Shown one piece after another: positions 28,741-37,786 of a DNA stretch of 64,000 nucleotides; position 1 is the first letter of the stretch, and every line of letters begins with the position of its first letter. The notes beneath the pieces are model-generated. The model ran no database searches and was not told the DNA's origin. It worked only from the letters and a program-made list of their open reading frames with translations. Location of the stretch: positions 868,001-932,000 of the forward strand of contig NZ_JANPVN010000001.1 in the NCBI RefSeq assembly GCF_026157085.1. Reading direction: 5' to 3'. The position numbers and the translations under genes are program-made. The stretch comes from Sphingomicrobium arenosum (GTDB lineage Bacteria; Pseudomonadota; Alphaproteobacteria; Sphingomonadales; Sphingomonadaceae).

Positions 28741-29229
28741 CTAGCGCCCTTGGCCGAGCATCAGCGTGATGCCGCTCTTGCCATCGTCATTGGCGAACAC
28801 CTGGACCGCATAGCCGTCGAGCGAGCCCTCGCCGGTCTTCACCGACAGGCTTCCCATGCCGACGTCCCCCGTCAGCCGCGTGCGCTCGACCTCGTAACCG
28901 GCGGCCTTCGCCCGCTCTTCGTAGAAATCGAGGATATCGTCGATGCTGTCGTCGCTCAGCATCTGCACATTGCGCGCGCCCTTGTCGCCGCTGGAAATCG
29001 TCATGTCGCCTTCGACCCGGGCGCCGGGATAGGCGGGGACATGATCGGGCAGGTCCGATTGCAACGCGCCGCTCCCCATGCCGCCGCTGACATCGGCCTT
29101 GGCGACATTCTCGATCGCGCGCCCGGCGTCATCGCTGATGATGGTGTCGCTCGCCCCATCGCCGTCATTGCCACAGGCTGCCAGGACCAGCGCCATCGCG
29201 CCTACGGTCATCGTTCGGATATCGCGCAT
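28741..29229 (-). CDS. Lipoprotein with YPGA-type repeat domain, second of a pair
   Basis: A 162-residue protein with a lipoprotein signal (IRTMTVGAMALVLAACGND). The mature part contains LPDHVPAYPGARVEGDMTIS, then DSIDDILDFYEERAKAAGYEVERT and a C-terminal strand region (GYAVQVFANDDGKSGITLML). The YPGA start and the helix ending in AAG are shared with the gene just upstream, so the two look like diverged duplicates. GAGGAGG lies 7 bases before ATG 29229. The ATG overlaps the upstream stop (TGATG). Function unknown; envelope location is inferred. Confidence 0.75.
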   Translation of the reverse strand: MRDIRTMTVGAMALVLAACGNDGDGASDTIISDDAGRAIENVAKADVSGGMGSGALQSDLPDHVPAYPGARVEGDMTISSGDKGARNVQMLSDDSIDDILDFYEERAKAAGYEVERTRLTGDVGMGSLSVKTGEGSLDGYAVQVFANDDGKSGITLMLGQGR

Positions 29230-29708
29230 CACGCTGCCTCCTCGCTTTCGAGATTGGAAAAACCGAATTGCAGTTGCGAGCCGCCGTTCTTGGGCTCGAC
29301 CGTGAGCAAGAGTGCCTGCTCCCCATCGGCGCGGTGGATCGTCAACCAATGATCCTCACCCAGCATGGTATTGTTGTGCACGGTCATGCCGAGCGCCTCT
29401 GCGGCGGCGACATAATGGTCGATCACCTGTTGCGGCGCGTCGGCGGACACCATGTCGATGGTCGCCCCGACATGGCCGTCTCGGCTGTGATCCCAGCGGC
29501 TGTAATCGCTCGCACCGGGATAGGAGGTGAAGCCGTAGGGCATCTCGTGACTGCCACTCGCGGCATCGGCGGACGCGCTGGCCTCTGCCCCATCGCCCGA
29601 AGCGCTCGCCGCGGGGGCTGCGCCCTGCTCATCGGCGTCGCTCGCAACCTCGCCGCCACAACCCGCCAGCATCAGCGCCAGCACGCCGGTCGTCAGTTTG
29701 ATGCGCAT
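29229..29708 (-). CDS. Lipoprotein with YPGA-type repeat domain, first of a pair
   Basis: A 159-residue lipoprotein (signal RIKLTTGVLALMLAGCGGE). An Ala/Ser/Gly-rich linker of about 35 residues is followed by YGFTSYPGASDYSRWDHS, then APQQVIDHYVAAAEALGMTVHN and a strand-rich tail (ALLLTVEPKNGGSQLQFGF). The arrangement YPGA, variable strand, helix D-x-Y-x3-A-x3-G parallels the following gene. GGGGAG precedes the ATG. It sits 25 bases after holC. Function unknown. Confidence 0.75.
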   Translation of the reverse strand: MRIKLTTGVLALMLAGCGGEVASDADEQGAAPAASASGDGAEASASADAASGSHEMPYGFTSYPGASDYSRWDHSRDGHVGATIDMVSADAPQQVIDHYVAAAEALGMTVHNNTMLGEDHWLTIHRADGEQALLLTVEPKNGGSQLQFGFSNLESEEAA

Positions 29709-29733
29709 GTCGAACTCCCCCTCAAAATCGAGG

Positions 29734-30171
29734 TCAGGCCTTCTGCACCCAGCGCCCTTCCTCCTGCGCCCAATAATGTCGATCAATATCTTGCTTGTCA
29801 CCCAAGGATTTCCACGCCGAGCGCGCGCCCGCGATCGTCGCCTCGTCGAACAGGAAGAAGGCGCGGTCGTAATCGAGCGCGGCCGGGCGCCATTCGCCAT
29901 CGGCGATGAGGATGTTGCGCGCGCCATTGGGCGCCACCGTACGCCCGGTCAGCAGGATCGGCTGGTCCTTGTCGCGGCCTTCATCGACCACGCCATGCGC
30001 AAGGAAGCTGTCGGCGGGCGCCTCGGTCCACAGGCGGCGGTCGAGGCTGGCGAGTTCGGCCGGATCGTCATGGACGACGATCAGCCGCTCGCTCTGCCCC
30101 ATCAGCTTGGTGGCGAGCGCGACGAGGACGTTCGCAACGCCCCCGCCATGCTGGTAGAAATCGACCCGCAG
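29734..30171 (-). CDS. holC: DNA polymerase III chi subunit HolC, CTG start
   Basis: A 145-residue protein starting (L/M)RVDFYQHGGG and containing LATKLMGQSERLIVVHDDPA, LDRRLWTEAPADSFLAHGV, QPILLTG and a DEATIAGARSAWKSLGDKQ helix, the HolC chi pattern. Chi links the clamp loader to single-stranded-DNA-binding protein. No ATG, GTG or TTG fits: the frame above enters the end of pepA, and the natural start is CTG at 30171, five bases after the pepA stop, with AGGA about 9 bases upstream. pepA-holC order is conserved in proteobacteria, which supports the call. Confidence 0.85.
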   Translation of the reverse strand: MRVDFYQHGGGVANVLVALATKLMGQSERLIVVHDDPAELASLDRRLWTEAPADSFLAHGVVDEGRDKDQPILLTGRTVAPNGARNILIADGEWRPAALDYDRAFFLFDEATIAGARSAWKSLGDKQDIDRHYWAQEEGRWVQKA

Positions 30172-30176
30172 GAGAC

Positions 30177-31619
30177 CTAGTCCTCGAGTTCGCGCGCGAC
30201 ATACATGTCGAGCACGCGCACGCCATACCCGGTCGCGCCCTTGTCGCGCGTCGCCCCGGCCTTGTCGCTCCATGCCATGCCCGCGATGTCGAGATGGGCC
30301 CAATCGACGCCGTCCTCGATAAACCGCTGGAGGAATTGCGCGGCAGTGATCGATCCGGCTTCGCGCGGGCCGACATTCTTCATGTCGGCGATGGGCGAAT
30401 CGATCAGGCGGTCATAGGCCTCGCCGAGCGGCTGGCGCCACAGCTTGTCGCCCGACTTCTTCGACGCCTTCATGAGGTCCTCGGCAAGGTCGTCCGAATT
30501 GGTGAAGAAGCCTGCCTGTTCATGCCCCAGGCTGATGACCATCGCGCCGGTCAGCGTGGCAAGGTCGAGCACGGTCTTGGGCGAAAATTCCTTCTGCCCC
30601 CAGGTCAGCGCGTCGCACAGGACGAGGCGGCCTTCGGCGTCGGTGTTGATGACCTCGATGGTCTGGCCCGACATGGACGTGACGACGTCGCCCGGACGCT
30701 GCGCATTGCCGTCGGGCATATTCTCGACGAGCCCGCATATGCCGACGACATTGGCCTTGGCCTTGCGTGCCGCAAGCGCGACCATCGCGCCCGACACCGC
30801 GCCCGCGCCGCCCATGTCCCATTTCATCTGCTCCATGCCCGCGGGCTGCTTCATCGAGATGCCGCCGGTGTCGAAGGTGACGCCCTTGCCGACGAGCAGC
30901 AGCGGCACGTCGTCGCCCTCGCCGCCCATCCACTTCATGACGAGCAGGCGGGGCTTTCGCACCGAACCCTGCGCCACGCCGAGAAGCGCGCCCATGCCGA
31001 GTTCGCCCATCTGCTTTTCATCGAGCGTCTCGATGACGAGGCCCGTGCCCTCGGCATGCGCCTTCACGCGCTCGACGAAGCTTTCGGGGTAGATGATGTT
31101 GGCGGGTTCGGTGACCAGTTCACGGGTCAGCGCGATGCCCTTGGACAGCGGTTCGTAACGGTCCTGCCACAGCGCTTGCGCCCCCTTGGGCGCGCCGAGG
31201 ATGGTCAGCGTCTCGAGCGTGACCTTTTCCTCGTCCTTCTTCTTGGTGCGATGATCGAAATTCCACGCCCGGACCGCAGCGCCCAGCGCGGCACGCGCGG
31301 CGGCATCGGCCTTGATGTCCTTCGCCGACAGGTCGAGCACCGCATGCGTTTCGCCCGAGGTCGCAAGCTGCGCGACCAGAGTCGCGCCGAGCGTTTCGAG
31401 GTCAAGGCCGTCGCCCTCGCCGATGCCGAGGACGAGCAGGCGCTGGCCATCTTCGCCGACCCAGGCAGTCGCCGCCTTGCCGCGCTTGCCCGAGAAGCGC
31501 TGCTTGTCCAGCGCGCCCTTCACCCCCTGGTCGGCGAGCGCGCTGTCGTCGCTGCCCGTCGCGGGCAGCACGAGCGCATGATCGGCCTCGGGGAGGGTGG
31601 TGGCGAACTGGATCTGCAT
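30177..31619 (-). CDS. pepA: Leucyl aminopeptidase PepA
   Basis: A 480-residue M17 zinc aminopeptidase, active as a hexamer. The C-terminal catalytic domain shows VGKGVTFDTGGISMKQPAGM, MKWDMGGAGAV, and NTDAEGRLVL, which provide the two-metal ligands (Lys, Asp, Asp, Glu), plus DLATLTGA. It removes N-terminal residues from peptides in the cytoplasm; in some species PepA also binds DNA. GAGGA precedes ATG 31619. It is divergent from lptD, with holC directly downstream. Confidence 0.95.
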   Translation of the reverse strand: MQIQFATTLPEADHALVLPATGSDDSALADQGVKGALDKQRFSGKRGKAATAWVGEDGQRLLVLGIGEGDGLDLETLGATLVAQLATSGETHAVLDLSAKDIKADAAARAALGAAVRAWNFDHRTKKKDEEKVTLETLTILGAPKGAQALWQDRYEPLSKGIALTRELVTEPANIIYPESFVERVKAHAEGTGLVIETLDEKQMGELGMGALLGVAQGSVRKPRLLVMKWMGGEGDDVPLLLVGKGVTFDTGGISMKQPAGMEQMKWDMGGAGAVSGAMVALAARKAKANVVGICGLVENMPDGNAQRPGDVVTSMSGQTIEVINTDAEGRLVLCDALTWGQKEFSPKTVLDLATLTGAMVISLGHEQAGFFTNSDDLAEDLMKASKKSGDKLWRQPLGEAYDRLIDSPIADMKNVGPREAGSITAAQFLQRFIEDGVDWAHLDIAGMAWSDKAGATRDKGATGYGVRVLDMYVARELED

Positions 31620-31747
31620 CTGGATATCCTCTTTTCGGGAGTAAGACTGTCTCGGCCGCCCTTTAGAACGGGCGACGGGAAAAAGGCAAAGGCGGATTGC
31701 CGAGCCCATTGCCCAGCCTCGTGCAACCATGCATAGGCTCCAGCGCG

Positions 31748-33997
31748 ATGAGCGGAAGGTTTACACGGTTCGGCCTGATGACGGGCACGGCGCTGGGCAT
31801 GCTGTTGCCCGCGACCCCGCTTGCCGCGCAAGTCACGCCCGAGCAGGTCGCCGAAGCGACGCCGTCCAACATGCTCCCCGAGGGGATCGACGATCTCGCC
31901 TTTGCCGCCGACGAGATCATTTACGATCCCGAGGCGCAGACCATCACCGCCACCGGGTCGGTGCGCCTCGACAGCGATGGCTATTATCTCGCCGCCGACC
32001 GGGTCCGCTGGAACCGCGCCACCGGCGAGGTCACCGCGAGCGGCAATGTCGTGCTCCTCGCCCCCACCGGCGACCGATTGATCGGCGATCAGGTCACGCT
32101 CGACGAGCAATTGCGCACCGGCGCGATCGACAATTTCCTCCTCGCGCTCGATACCGGCGGCCGCATCGCGGGCGACCGCGGGACGAGCGAGGATGGCGAC
32201 ATCATCGTCTCCAACGCGGTCTATTCGCCCTGCCCCGCCACCGGCCCCGATGGCTGCGACAGCGACGTGCCGTGGCGCATCACCGCGGCGCGCGTGACCC
32301 GCGACGCCGACAGCGGACGACTGCGCTTCGAAGGCGCGCGGTTGCAGATCTTCGGGCTCGACCTGCCGCTCCTGCCCGTCTTCGGCGTCGGCGATCCAGG
32401 GCCATTGGGCGGCGTCACCGGCGCGCTCGTCCCCGACATCAGCATTTCGGGCATCAACGGGCTCGAACTCTCGCTGCCTTATTATTTCCGTTTCGAGCGC
32501 AATCGGGACCTCACGGTCACGCCGCATCTCTATTCGGGCAATCTGCCGGGCCTCTCGACACGTTGGCGCCACCTCACCGACAAGGGCGCCTATCAGGTCG
32601 GCGGCTTTGCCACCTATGGCGACATCGACAACCCCGACCGCGACGCCGAGAACGAGACGCTGGGCGAGAATTTCCGCGGCTATTTCGAGGCCAATGGCCG
32701 CTATCAGTTCGATCCCTACTGGCGCGCCACCGGCTCGCTGCGCTGGGCCACCGACAAGACCGTCACGCGCCGCTTCGACCTCACGCGCGATGATCGCCTG
32801 CGCAACGTCATCGAGGTCGAGCGGCTCGATACCGACAGCTATATCTCGATCGCCGGCTGGGCCTTCCAGGGCCTGCGCGTCGACGATGTCCAGAACCAGC
32901 TCCCCATCGCCCTGCCCGCCATCGACGCGCGCTGGCGGCTCGAGGATGCGGTCCTGGGCGGGCGCGTCGAACTGAGGGGCAACAGCCTCGCCATCCTGCG
33001 CCGCGACGGGCAGGACACGCAGCGCGCCTTCGCGCTCGCGCGCTGGGATCGGCGTCTCCTCACCGCGCTCGGGCAGGAACTCACCCTTACCGGCTATGCG
33101 CGCGGCGATGTCTATCACACCAATGACAGCGCCTCGACGCTGGTCCCCGTCTATCGCGGCGAGGACGGCTGGCATTTCCGCGGCATCGGCGCGCTTGCCG
33201 CCGACATGCGCTGGCCGCTCATCGGCGAGGCCTTTGGCGGCACCCAGCGGCTGGTGCCCCGTGTCCAGCTCGTCCTCACCCCGCCGACGACCAACCTCGA
33301 CATTCCTAACGAGGATGCGCGCGCCATTGACCTCGAAGACAGCAACCTCTTCGCGCTCAACCGCTTTCCCGGCTACGACCGCTGGGAAGATGGCAGCCGC
33401 ATCACCTATGGCATGGAATATCTGCTCGACCGGCCCAATTTCTCGGTCCGCTCGAACATCGGCCAGAGCTATCGCCTCACCGACGAGCCCGATATCTTCC
33501 CCGACGGCACCGGCCTCACCGACCAGTGGAGCGACTTCGTCGGGCGCACCCGGCTGCGCTTCGGTCGCCTCGTCGATCTCACCGCGCGCTATCGCCTCGA
33601 CAAGGACGACCTGACCCCGCGCCGTCTCGAGACCGACCTTACCGTCGGCTCGATCGAGACCTATGCCACCATCGGTTACCTGCGCCTCGACCGCGACATC
33701 GACGCTTCGATCGAGGATCTGCGCGACAAGGAAGAGCTGCGGCTCGCCGGGCGCTTCCACTTCGCCGACCATTATTCGATCTTCGGCTCGACCGTGCTCG
33801 ACCTCACCGATGCTGGCGAGGACCCCTTGTCGCTGTCCGACGGTTTCGAGCCCGCGCGCCATCGCCTCGGCATCACCTATGACGATGATTATATTGAGCT
33901 TGGACTGTCGTGGAAGCGCGACTATGAGCGCATCGGGGCATTTCGCAAGGGATCGACGATCTCGGTGATTTTCAATCTCAAGGGGTTGGGTCGCTAA
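31748..33997 (+). CDS. lptD: LPS assembly outer-membrane protein LptD
   Basis: About 749 residues. A signal peptide (SGRFTRFGLMTGTALGMLLPATPLAAQ) leads to an OstA/LptA-like beta-jellyroll (LAFAADEIIYDPEAQTITATGSVRL, DRVRWNRATGEVTASGNVVL), then an LptD C-terminal beta-barrel of about 500 residues rich in alternating aromatic strands (LPYYFRFERNRDLTVTPHLYS) ending in the barrel-like ISVIFNLKGLGR. It inserts lipopolysaccharide or equivalent glycolipid in the outer leaflet. It heads the block lptD-surA-pdxA-rsmA, conserved in proteobacteria. Confidence 0.93.
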   Translation: MSGRFTRFGLMTGTALGMLLPATPLAAQVTPEQVAEATPSNMLPEGIDDLAFAADEIIYDPEAQTITATGSVRLDSDGYYLAADRVRWNRATGEVTASGNVVLLAPTGDRLIGDQVTLDEQLRTGAIDNFLLALDTGGRIAGDRGTSEDGDIIVSNAVYSPCPATGPDGCDSDVPWRITAARVTRDADSGRLRFEGARLQIFGLDLPLLPVFGVGDPGPLGGVTGALVPDISISGINGLELSLPYYFRFERNRDLTVTPHLYSGNLPGLSTRWRHLTDKGAYQVGGFATYGDIDNPDRDAENETLGENFRGYFEANGRYQFDPYWRATGSLRWATDKTVTRRFDLTRDDRLRNVIEVERLDTDSYISIAGWAFQGLRVDDVQNQLPIALPAIDARWRLEDAVLGGRVELRGNSLAILRRDGQDTQRAFALARWDRRLLTALGQELTLTGYARGDVYHTNDSASTLVPVYRGEDGWHFRGIGALAADMRWPLIGEAFGGTQRLVPRVQLVLTPPTTNLDIPNEDARAIDLEDSNLFALNRFPGYDRWEDGSRITYGMEYLLDRPNFSVRSNIGQSYRLTDEPDIFPDGTGLTDQWSDFVGRTRLRFGRLVDLTARYRLDKDDLTPRRLETDLTVGSIETYATIGYLRLDRDIDASIEDLRDKEELRLAGRFHFADHYSIFGSTVLDLTDAGEDPLSLSDGFEPARHRLGITYDDDYIELGLSWKRDYERIGAFRKGSTISVIFNLKGLGR

Positions 33998-34058
33998 GCC
34001 TGGGTTCAGGCGAAACTATTAAAGCGAAAGCAAGACGTTAGATTTGGGGTGAATAGGT

Positions 34059-35396
34059 ATGAATAGCTTCTCGAAACTGCTTTGCGGCGTTGCCGGCGGC
34101 CTTGCGCTTGCCGCCCTTCCCGCCACGCTGAGCGCCCAGAATGTGCCCGAGGGCCAGAGTGCGCGCGTGCTGCAACTGCCCGAGAACATCACGCTGTTCG
34201 GCGACACGCTGCCCCCCGTCGTCAAGGCGACCGCGATCGTCAACGGCGAGATCATTACCCAGACCGACATCGACCAGCGCGTCGCGCTGACGTTGATCGG
34301 TTCGCAGGCGCCCTCGGCCGAGGAATATCGCCTTCTCCAGCAGCAGGTGCTGCGCAATCTCATCGACGAAACGCTGCAGATCCAGGCTGCGGCCGGTGAG
34401 GAAATCACCATCGAGAATGCCGACATCGCGCGTGCGTTAACCCGCGTTGCGGCCAATGCCGACATGGAAGTCGACCAGCTCGAGGCTTTTCTCGGCGAGA
34501 ATGGCAGCTCGATCCGCTCGATTACCCGCCAGATCCAGGCCGAAATCTCCTGGCAGCGCCTCCAGCAGATGAAGATTGCCGATTACGTCAACGTCGGCGA
34601 GGAAGAGATCCAGGCGATCCTCGACAAGATGGAAGCCGCGCGCGGCCAGACCGAATATCGCGTCGGCGAAATCTTCTTCTCCTCGACCCCGGCCAATGAC
34701 GCGCAGGTTCGCGAAACAGCCGTCCAGATCCTCGATGCGATCCGCCAGGGCGGCTCCTTCGTCGGCTATGCCCGCCAGTTCTCCGAGGCCTCGACTGCCG
34801 CGGTCGGCGGCGATCTCGGCTGGGTCCGTCCCGAACAGCTGCCCGAGCAGCTTGGCGTCGCCGTGACCCAGCTCCAGCCTGGCGCGGTCAGCGTGCCGAT
34901 CAAGATTCCCGGCGGCTATTCGATCATCGCGCTTCAGGACAAGCGTCAGATCCTGACCGCCGATCCGCGCAACGCGGTCCTCAGCCTCAAGCAAGTGACC
35001 GTACCGATTCCGGCGGGCCTGACGACGGGCGAGGCCAATGCGTTGGTCGACCGCTTCGCGGCGGCAGCCGCCGAGGTTCAGGGCTGCGGCGGCGCCGAAC
35101 AGCTTGCCGCCGATTTCGGGGGCGCGGTGCTCACTGCCGACGGCACCGTCGTGCGCGACCTGCCGCCCGCGCTGCAGCCGATGCTCGCCGAGATGCAGAT
35201 CGGCCAGGCGACCCGTCCCTTCGGCGATCTTACCGAGGCGGTGCGTGCGCTCGTCCTGTGCGGGCGCGATGAACCGCAAGTCAGCATGCCGAGCCGTGAC
35301 CAGATCGAGCAGCAAAAGCGCGACGAACGCATTTCGATGCGCGCGCGTCGTTACCTGCGCGACCTGCGCCGCGACGCCATCATCGACTATCGCTGA
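34059..35396 (+). CDS. surA: Periplasmic peptidyl-prolyl isomerase SurA
   Basis: A 445-residue chaperone for outer-membrane proteins. It has a signal peptide (NSFSKLLCGVAGGLALAALPATLSAQ), a SurA N-terminal helical domain (IVNGEIITQTDIDQRVALTLI, LRNLIDETLQIQAA) and a parvulin domain (YRVGEIFFSSTPAN, AVGGDLGWVRPEQL). A second, weaker parvulin-like region may follow. GGGGTGAATAGGT precedes the ATG. Position after lptD fits its role, since SurA aids LptD folding. Confidence 0.92.
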   Translation: MNSFSKLLCGVAGGLALAALPATLSAQNVPEGQSARVLQLPENITLFGDTLPPVVKATAIVNGEIITQTDIDQRVALTLIGSQAPSAEEYRLLQQQVLRNLIDETLQIQAAAGEEITIENADIARALTRVAANADMEVDQLEAFLGENGSSIRSITRQIQAEISWQRLQQMKIADYVNVGEEEIQAILDKMEAARGQTEYRVGEIFFSSTPANDAQVRETAVQILDAIRQGGSFVGYARQFSEASTAAVGGDLGWVRPEQLPEQLGVAVTQLQPGAVSVPIKIPGGYSIIALQDKRQILTADPRNAVLSLKQVTVPIPAGLTTGEANALVDRFAAAAAEVQGCGGAEQLAADFGGAVLTADGTVVRDLPPALQPMLAEMQIGQATRPFGDLTEAVRALVLCGRDEPQVSMPSRDQIEQQKRDERISMRARRYLRDLRRDAIIDYR

Positions 35397-35407
35397 TCGT
35401 CCCTGAC

Positions 35408-36436
35408 GTGACCGGGTCCGTGATCGGTATCTCGCTCGGCGATCCCGCCGGCGTGGGGCCCGAAATCACGGCGCGCGCATGGGAACAGCGCCGCGAGGCG
35501 GGGCTCGCCCCCTTCGTCGCGATCGGCGACCCGGCGGCGATCGAGGCAGTGTGGGACGGCCCAGTGAAGCTCGTCGATGGCCTTGCCGAGGTCGAGGCCG
35601 CTTTCGATGAAGCGCTGCCGATGCTCGCCATTCGCGCCGAGCGCCCCGACACCCCCGGCACCCCGAGCCCCGCCGGCGCACGCTGCGCCTTGCAATCGCT
35701 CGAGGTCGCCGTTGGGCTGGCGCGTACCGGCTCCACCGCCGCCGTCGTCACGGGCCCCGTTTCCAAGGCGCAACTCTACGGCATCGGCTTCACCCATCCG
35801 GGACAGACCGAATTCGTCGCCGAGCGCTGCGGCGTATCCAAGGCCAATGTCGCGATGATGCTGGCCGGGCCCAGTCTTCGCTGCGTACCGGTCACCACGC
35901 ACATCCCGCTCGACGACGCTCCTGCGGCGCTCTCGACCGATCTGGTCGCGGCGCGCGCGCGGGCCACACTGCGTGGGCTCATCCGCAATTTCGGCATCGC
36001 CCGTCCGCGCCTCGCCGTCTCGGGCCTCAATCCGCATGCCGGCGAGGATGGCGCGCTCGGCTGCGAAGAAATCGACATCATCGCCCCCGCCATCGAGCGG
36101 CTGTGCGAGGAAGGCTGGGACGTCGTCGGCCCGCTACCCGCCGACACCATGTTCCATCCCCGCGCCCGCGCCCGATATGACGCCGCCTTGTGCATGTATC
36201 ACGACCAGGCGCTCATTCCCCTTAAGGCGCTGCATTTCGACGAGGGCGTCAACATCACGCTCGGCCTTCCCATCGTGCGCACCTCGCCCGATCATGGCAC
36301 CGCCTTCGACATCGCCGGCAAGGGGGTTGCCGAACCGAGCGCGATGATCGAGGCGATCCGCCTCGCCGCCTCCGCCGCCGCCAACCGCGCCGCGCAGGGC
36401 AATCCCCCCATCCACCGCATCGCCGCCCCGGCATGA
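35408..36436 (+). CDS. pdxA: 4-hydroxythreonine-4-phosphate dehydrogenase PdxA
   Basis: A 342-residue NAD-dependent metal enzyme of pyridoxal phosphate synthesis. The N-terminal ISLGDPAGVGPEI, the GPVSKAQLYGIGFTHPGQTEF block, VTTHIPLDDAPAAL, SGLNPHAGEDGALGCEE and YHDQALIPLKAL with its metal-binding His are diagnostic. The start is GTG, about 10 bases after surA, and the end overlaps rsmA by 4 bases. Confidence 0.95.
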   Translation: MTGSVIGISLGDPAGVGPEITARAWEQRREAGLAPFVAIGDPAAIEAVWDGPVKLVDGLAEVEAAFDEALPMLAIRAERPDTPGTPSPAGARCALQSLEVAVGLARTGSTAAVVTGPVSKAQLYGIGFTHPGQTEFVAERCGVSKANVAMMLAGPSLRCVPVTTHIPLDDAPAALSTDLVAARARATLRGLIRNFGIARPRLAVSGLNPHAGEDGALGCEEIDIIAPAIERLCEEGWDVVGPLPADTMFHPRARARYDAALCMYHDQALIPLKALHFDEGVNITLGLPIVRTSPDHGTAFDIAGKGVAEPSAMIEAIRLAASAAANRAAQGNPPIHRIAAPA

Positions 36437-37251
36437 GCGAGGTCGAACCGCTTCGCGAGGTGATCGCGCGCCACGGCCTTCGCGCCGACAAGGCCTTGGG
36501 GCAGAATTTCATTCTCGACCGCCAGCTCCTCGCGCGCATCGCCGCGCTGCTGCCTGGCAAGATGGACGGTGCCACCGTCTTCGAAGTGGGACCCGGCCCC
36601 GGCGGCCTCACTCGCGCCCTGCTCGACACCGGCGCCTCGGTCGTCGCGGTCGAGCGCGACCGGCGCTGCTATCCCTTGCTCGGCGAATTGGCGGCGGAAT
36701 ATGACGACCGCCTGCGACTGATCGAGGGCGATGCGCTCAAGGTCGATCCGTCGCAAGAGGTGGACGGCCCCTATCATATCGCCGCCAACCTCCCCTACAA
36801 TATCGGCACCCAGCTCCTCACCAATTGGCTCGAGAGCGATTGCTGGCCACCGCGCTGGCAGAGCCTCACGCTCATGTTCCAGCTCGAGGTCGCCCAGCGC
36901 ATCGTCGCGGCGCCGGGCAGCAGCGCTTATGGCCGCCTGTCGGTGCTGGGCCAGTGGCGCTCCACGCCGCAAATCGCGATGAAACTGTCGCGCTCGGCCT
37001 TCGTGCCGCCGCCAAAGGTCGCCTCGGCGGTGATCCACATCACGCCCGCCGACCAGCCCGAGGGTGTCGATCCAAAGCAATTGAGCCGCCTCACGGCCGC
37101 TGCTTTCGGCCAACGCCGCAAGATGCTGCGCCAGTCGCTGAAAGCCATGCCAGGCGCCTTGGAGGCGTTGGAGACGGTGGGCATCGACCCGACGCGCCGC
37201 GCAGAGACAGTCAGCGTCGCCGAATTCGTCGAGCTCGCGCGCGCGCTCTAA
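36433..37251 (+). CDS. rsmA: 16S rRNA dimethyladenosine methyltransferase RsmA (KsgA)
   Basis: A 272-residue SAM-dependent enzyme that dimethylates the two adjacent adenines of the 3'-terminal 16S rRNA hairpin. Blocks: KALGQNFILDRQLLARI, FEVGPGPGGLTRALL (SAM site), VAVERDRRCYPLL, and the catalytic NLPYNIGTQLL. The C-terminal helical domain RRKMLRQSLKAM is present. It closes the lptD-surA-pdxA-rsmA block; the stop region overlaps the convergent TPR gene by 4 bases. Confidence 0.96.
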   Translation: MSEVEPLREVIARHGLRADKALGQNFILDRQLLARIAALLPGKMDGATVFEVGPGPGGLTRALLDTGASVVAVERDRRCYPLLGELAAEYDDRLRLIEGDALKVDPSQEVDGPYHIAANLPYNIGTQLLTNWLESDCWPPRWQSLTLMFQLEVAQRIVAAPGSSAYGRLSVLGQWRSTPQIAMKLSRSAFVPPPKVASAVIHITPADQPEGVDPKQLSRLTAAAFGQRRKMLRQSLKAMPGALEALETVGIDPTRRAETVSVAEFVELARAL

Positions 37252-37757
37252 TTGTCGGTCGTCGCCTCGGCGTCATTGTCATTGGCCGCCATCACGGTGA
37301 CGGGCCCGCGCTCGATCGCCGCCTCGATCACGCCCTGTTCGGCGCAGTCGGCCGCGCAAATCCGCTCGAGCCGCGCGAGATTGGCCTCGGCCTTCGCATT
37401 GGCGCCTAGCGCCGCATAGGCCTCTCCCTGCACTGCCAGCGCGGCGCGGTCGGTCGGCTCGATCGTCAGCGCCTTGCGCGTCAAGCGGATTGCCTGCCCG
37501 TACAATTGCTGTTCGATCGCCACCTTCGCCATCGCGACATAAGCAGCGCGGTTGCGCGGATCGAGCACCAGCGCGGTCTCGAACGCATTGTCGGCGGCGA
37601 CCAGATCGCCGGCCGCCAGGGCTTCGCTCCCTTGCGCGACCAGCGCGACCGAACGCGCATCGATCGCATCATCGCCCTTCGCCTGGCTCGCAAGGCTCGG
37701 TCCGGCCAGCGTCGAGGCGGTCAGTCCAAGGGCGATCAGCAGGGGCGAAAGGCGCAT
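37248..37757 (-). CDS. Secreted tetratricopeptide-repeat protein
   Basis: About 169 residues: signal peptide (RLSPLLIALGLTASTLAGPSLAS) and two to three TPR units (VALVAQGSEALAAGDLVAADNAFETALVLDPRNRAAY, AIRLTRKALTIEPTDRAAL, GEAYAALGANAKAEANLARLERIC). The C-terminal part has two Cys (ICAADCAEQG). ATG 37757 is preferred to an upstream GTG at 37769 because GGAG sits between them at the correct distance. TPR proteins serve as protein-binding scaffolds; no partner is evident. Confidence 0.82.
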   Translation of the reverse strand: MRLSPLLIALGLTASTLAGPSLASQAKGDDAIDARSVALVAQGSEALAAGDLVAADNAFETALVLDPRNRAAYVAMAKVAIEQQLYGQAIRLTRKALTIEPTDRAALAVQGEAYAALGANAKAEANLARLERICAADCAEQGVIEAAIERGPVTVMAANDNDAEATTDN

Positions 37758-37786
37758 CAAAATCTCCACAACGAAACAACGTAATA

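Noticed and set aside
31520..33862. Very long minus-strand open frame (780 codons) opposite lptD
   Set aside because: It mirrors lptD, is rich in low-information Ala/Glu/Arg/Gly stretches, and lacks any domain pattern. GC-rich genes routinely produce such antisense frames.
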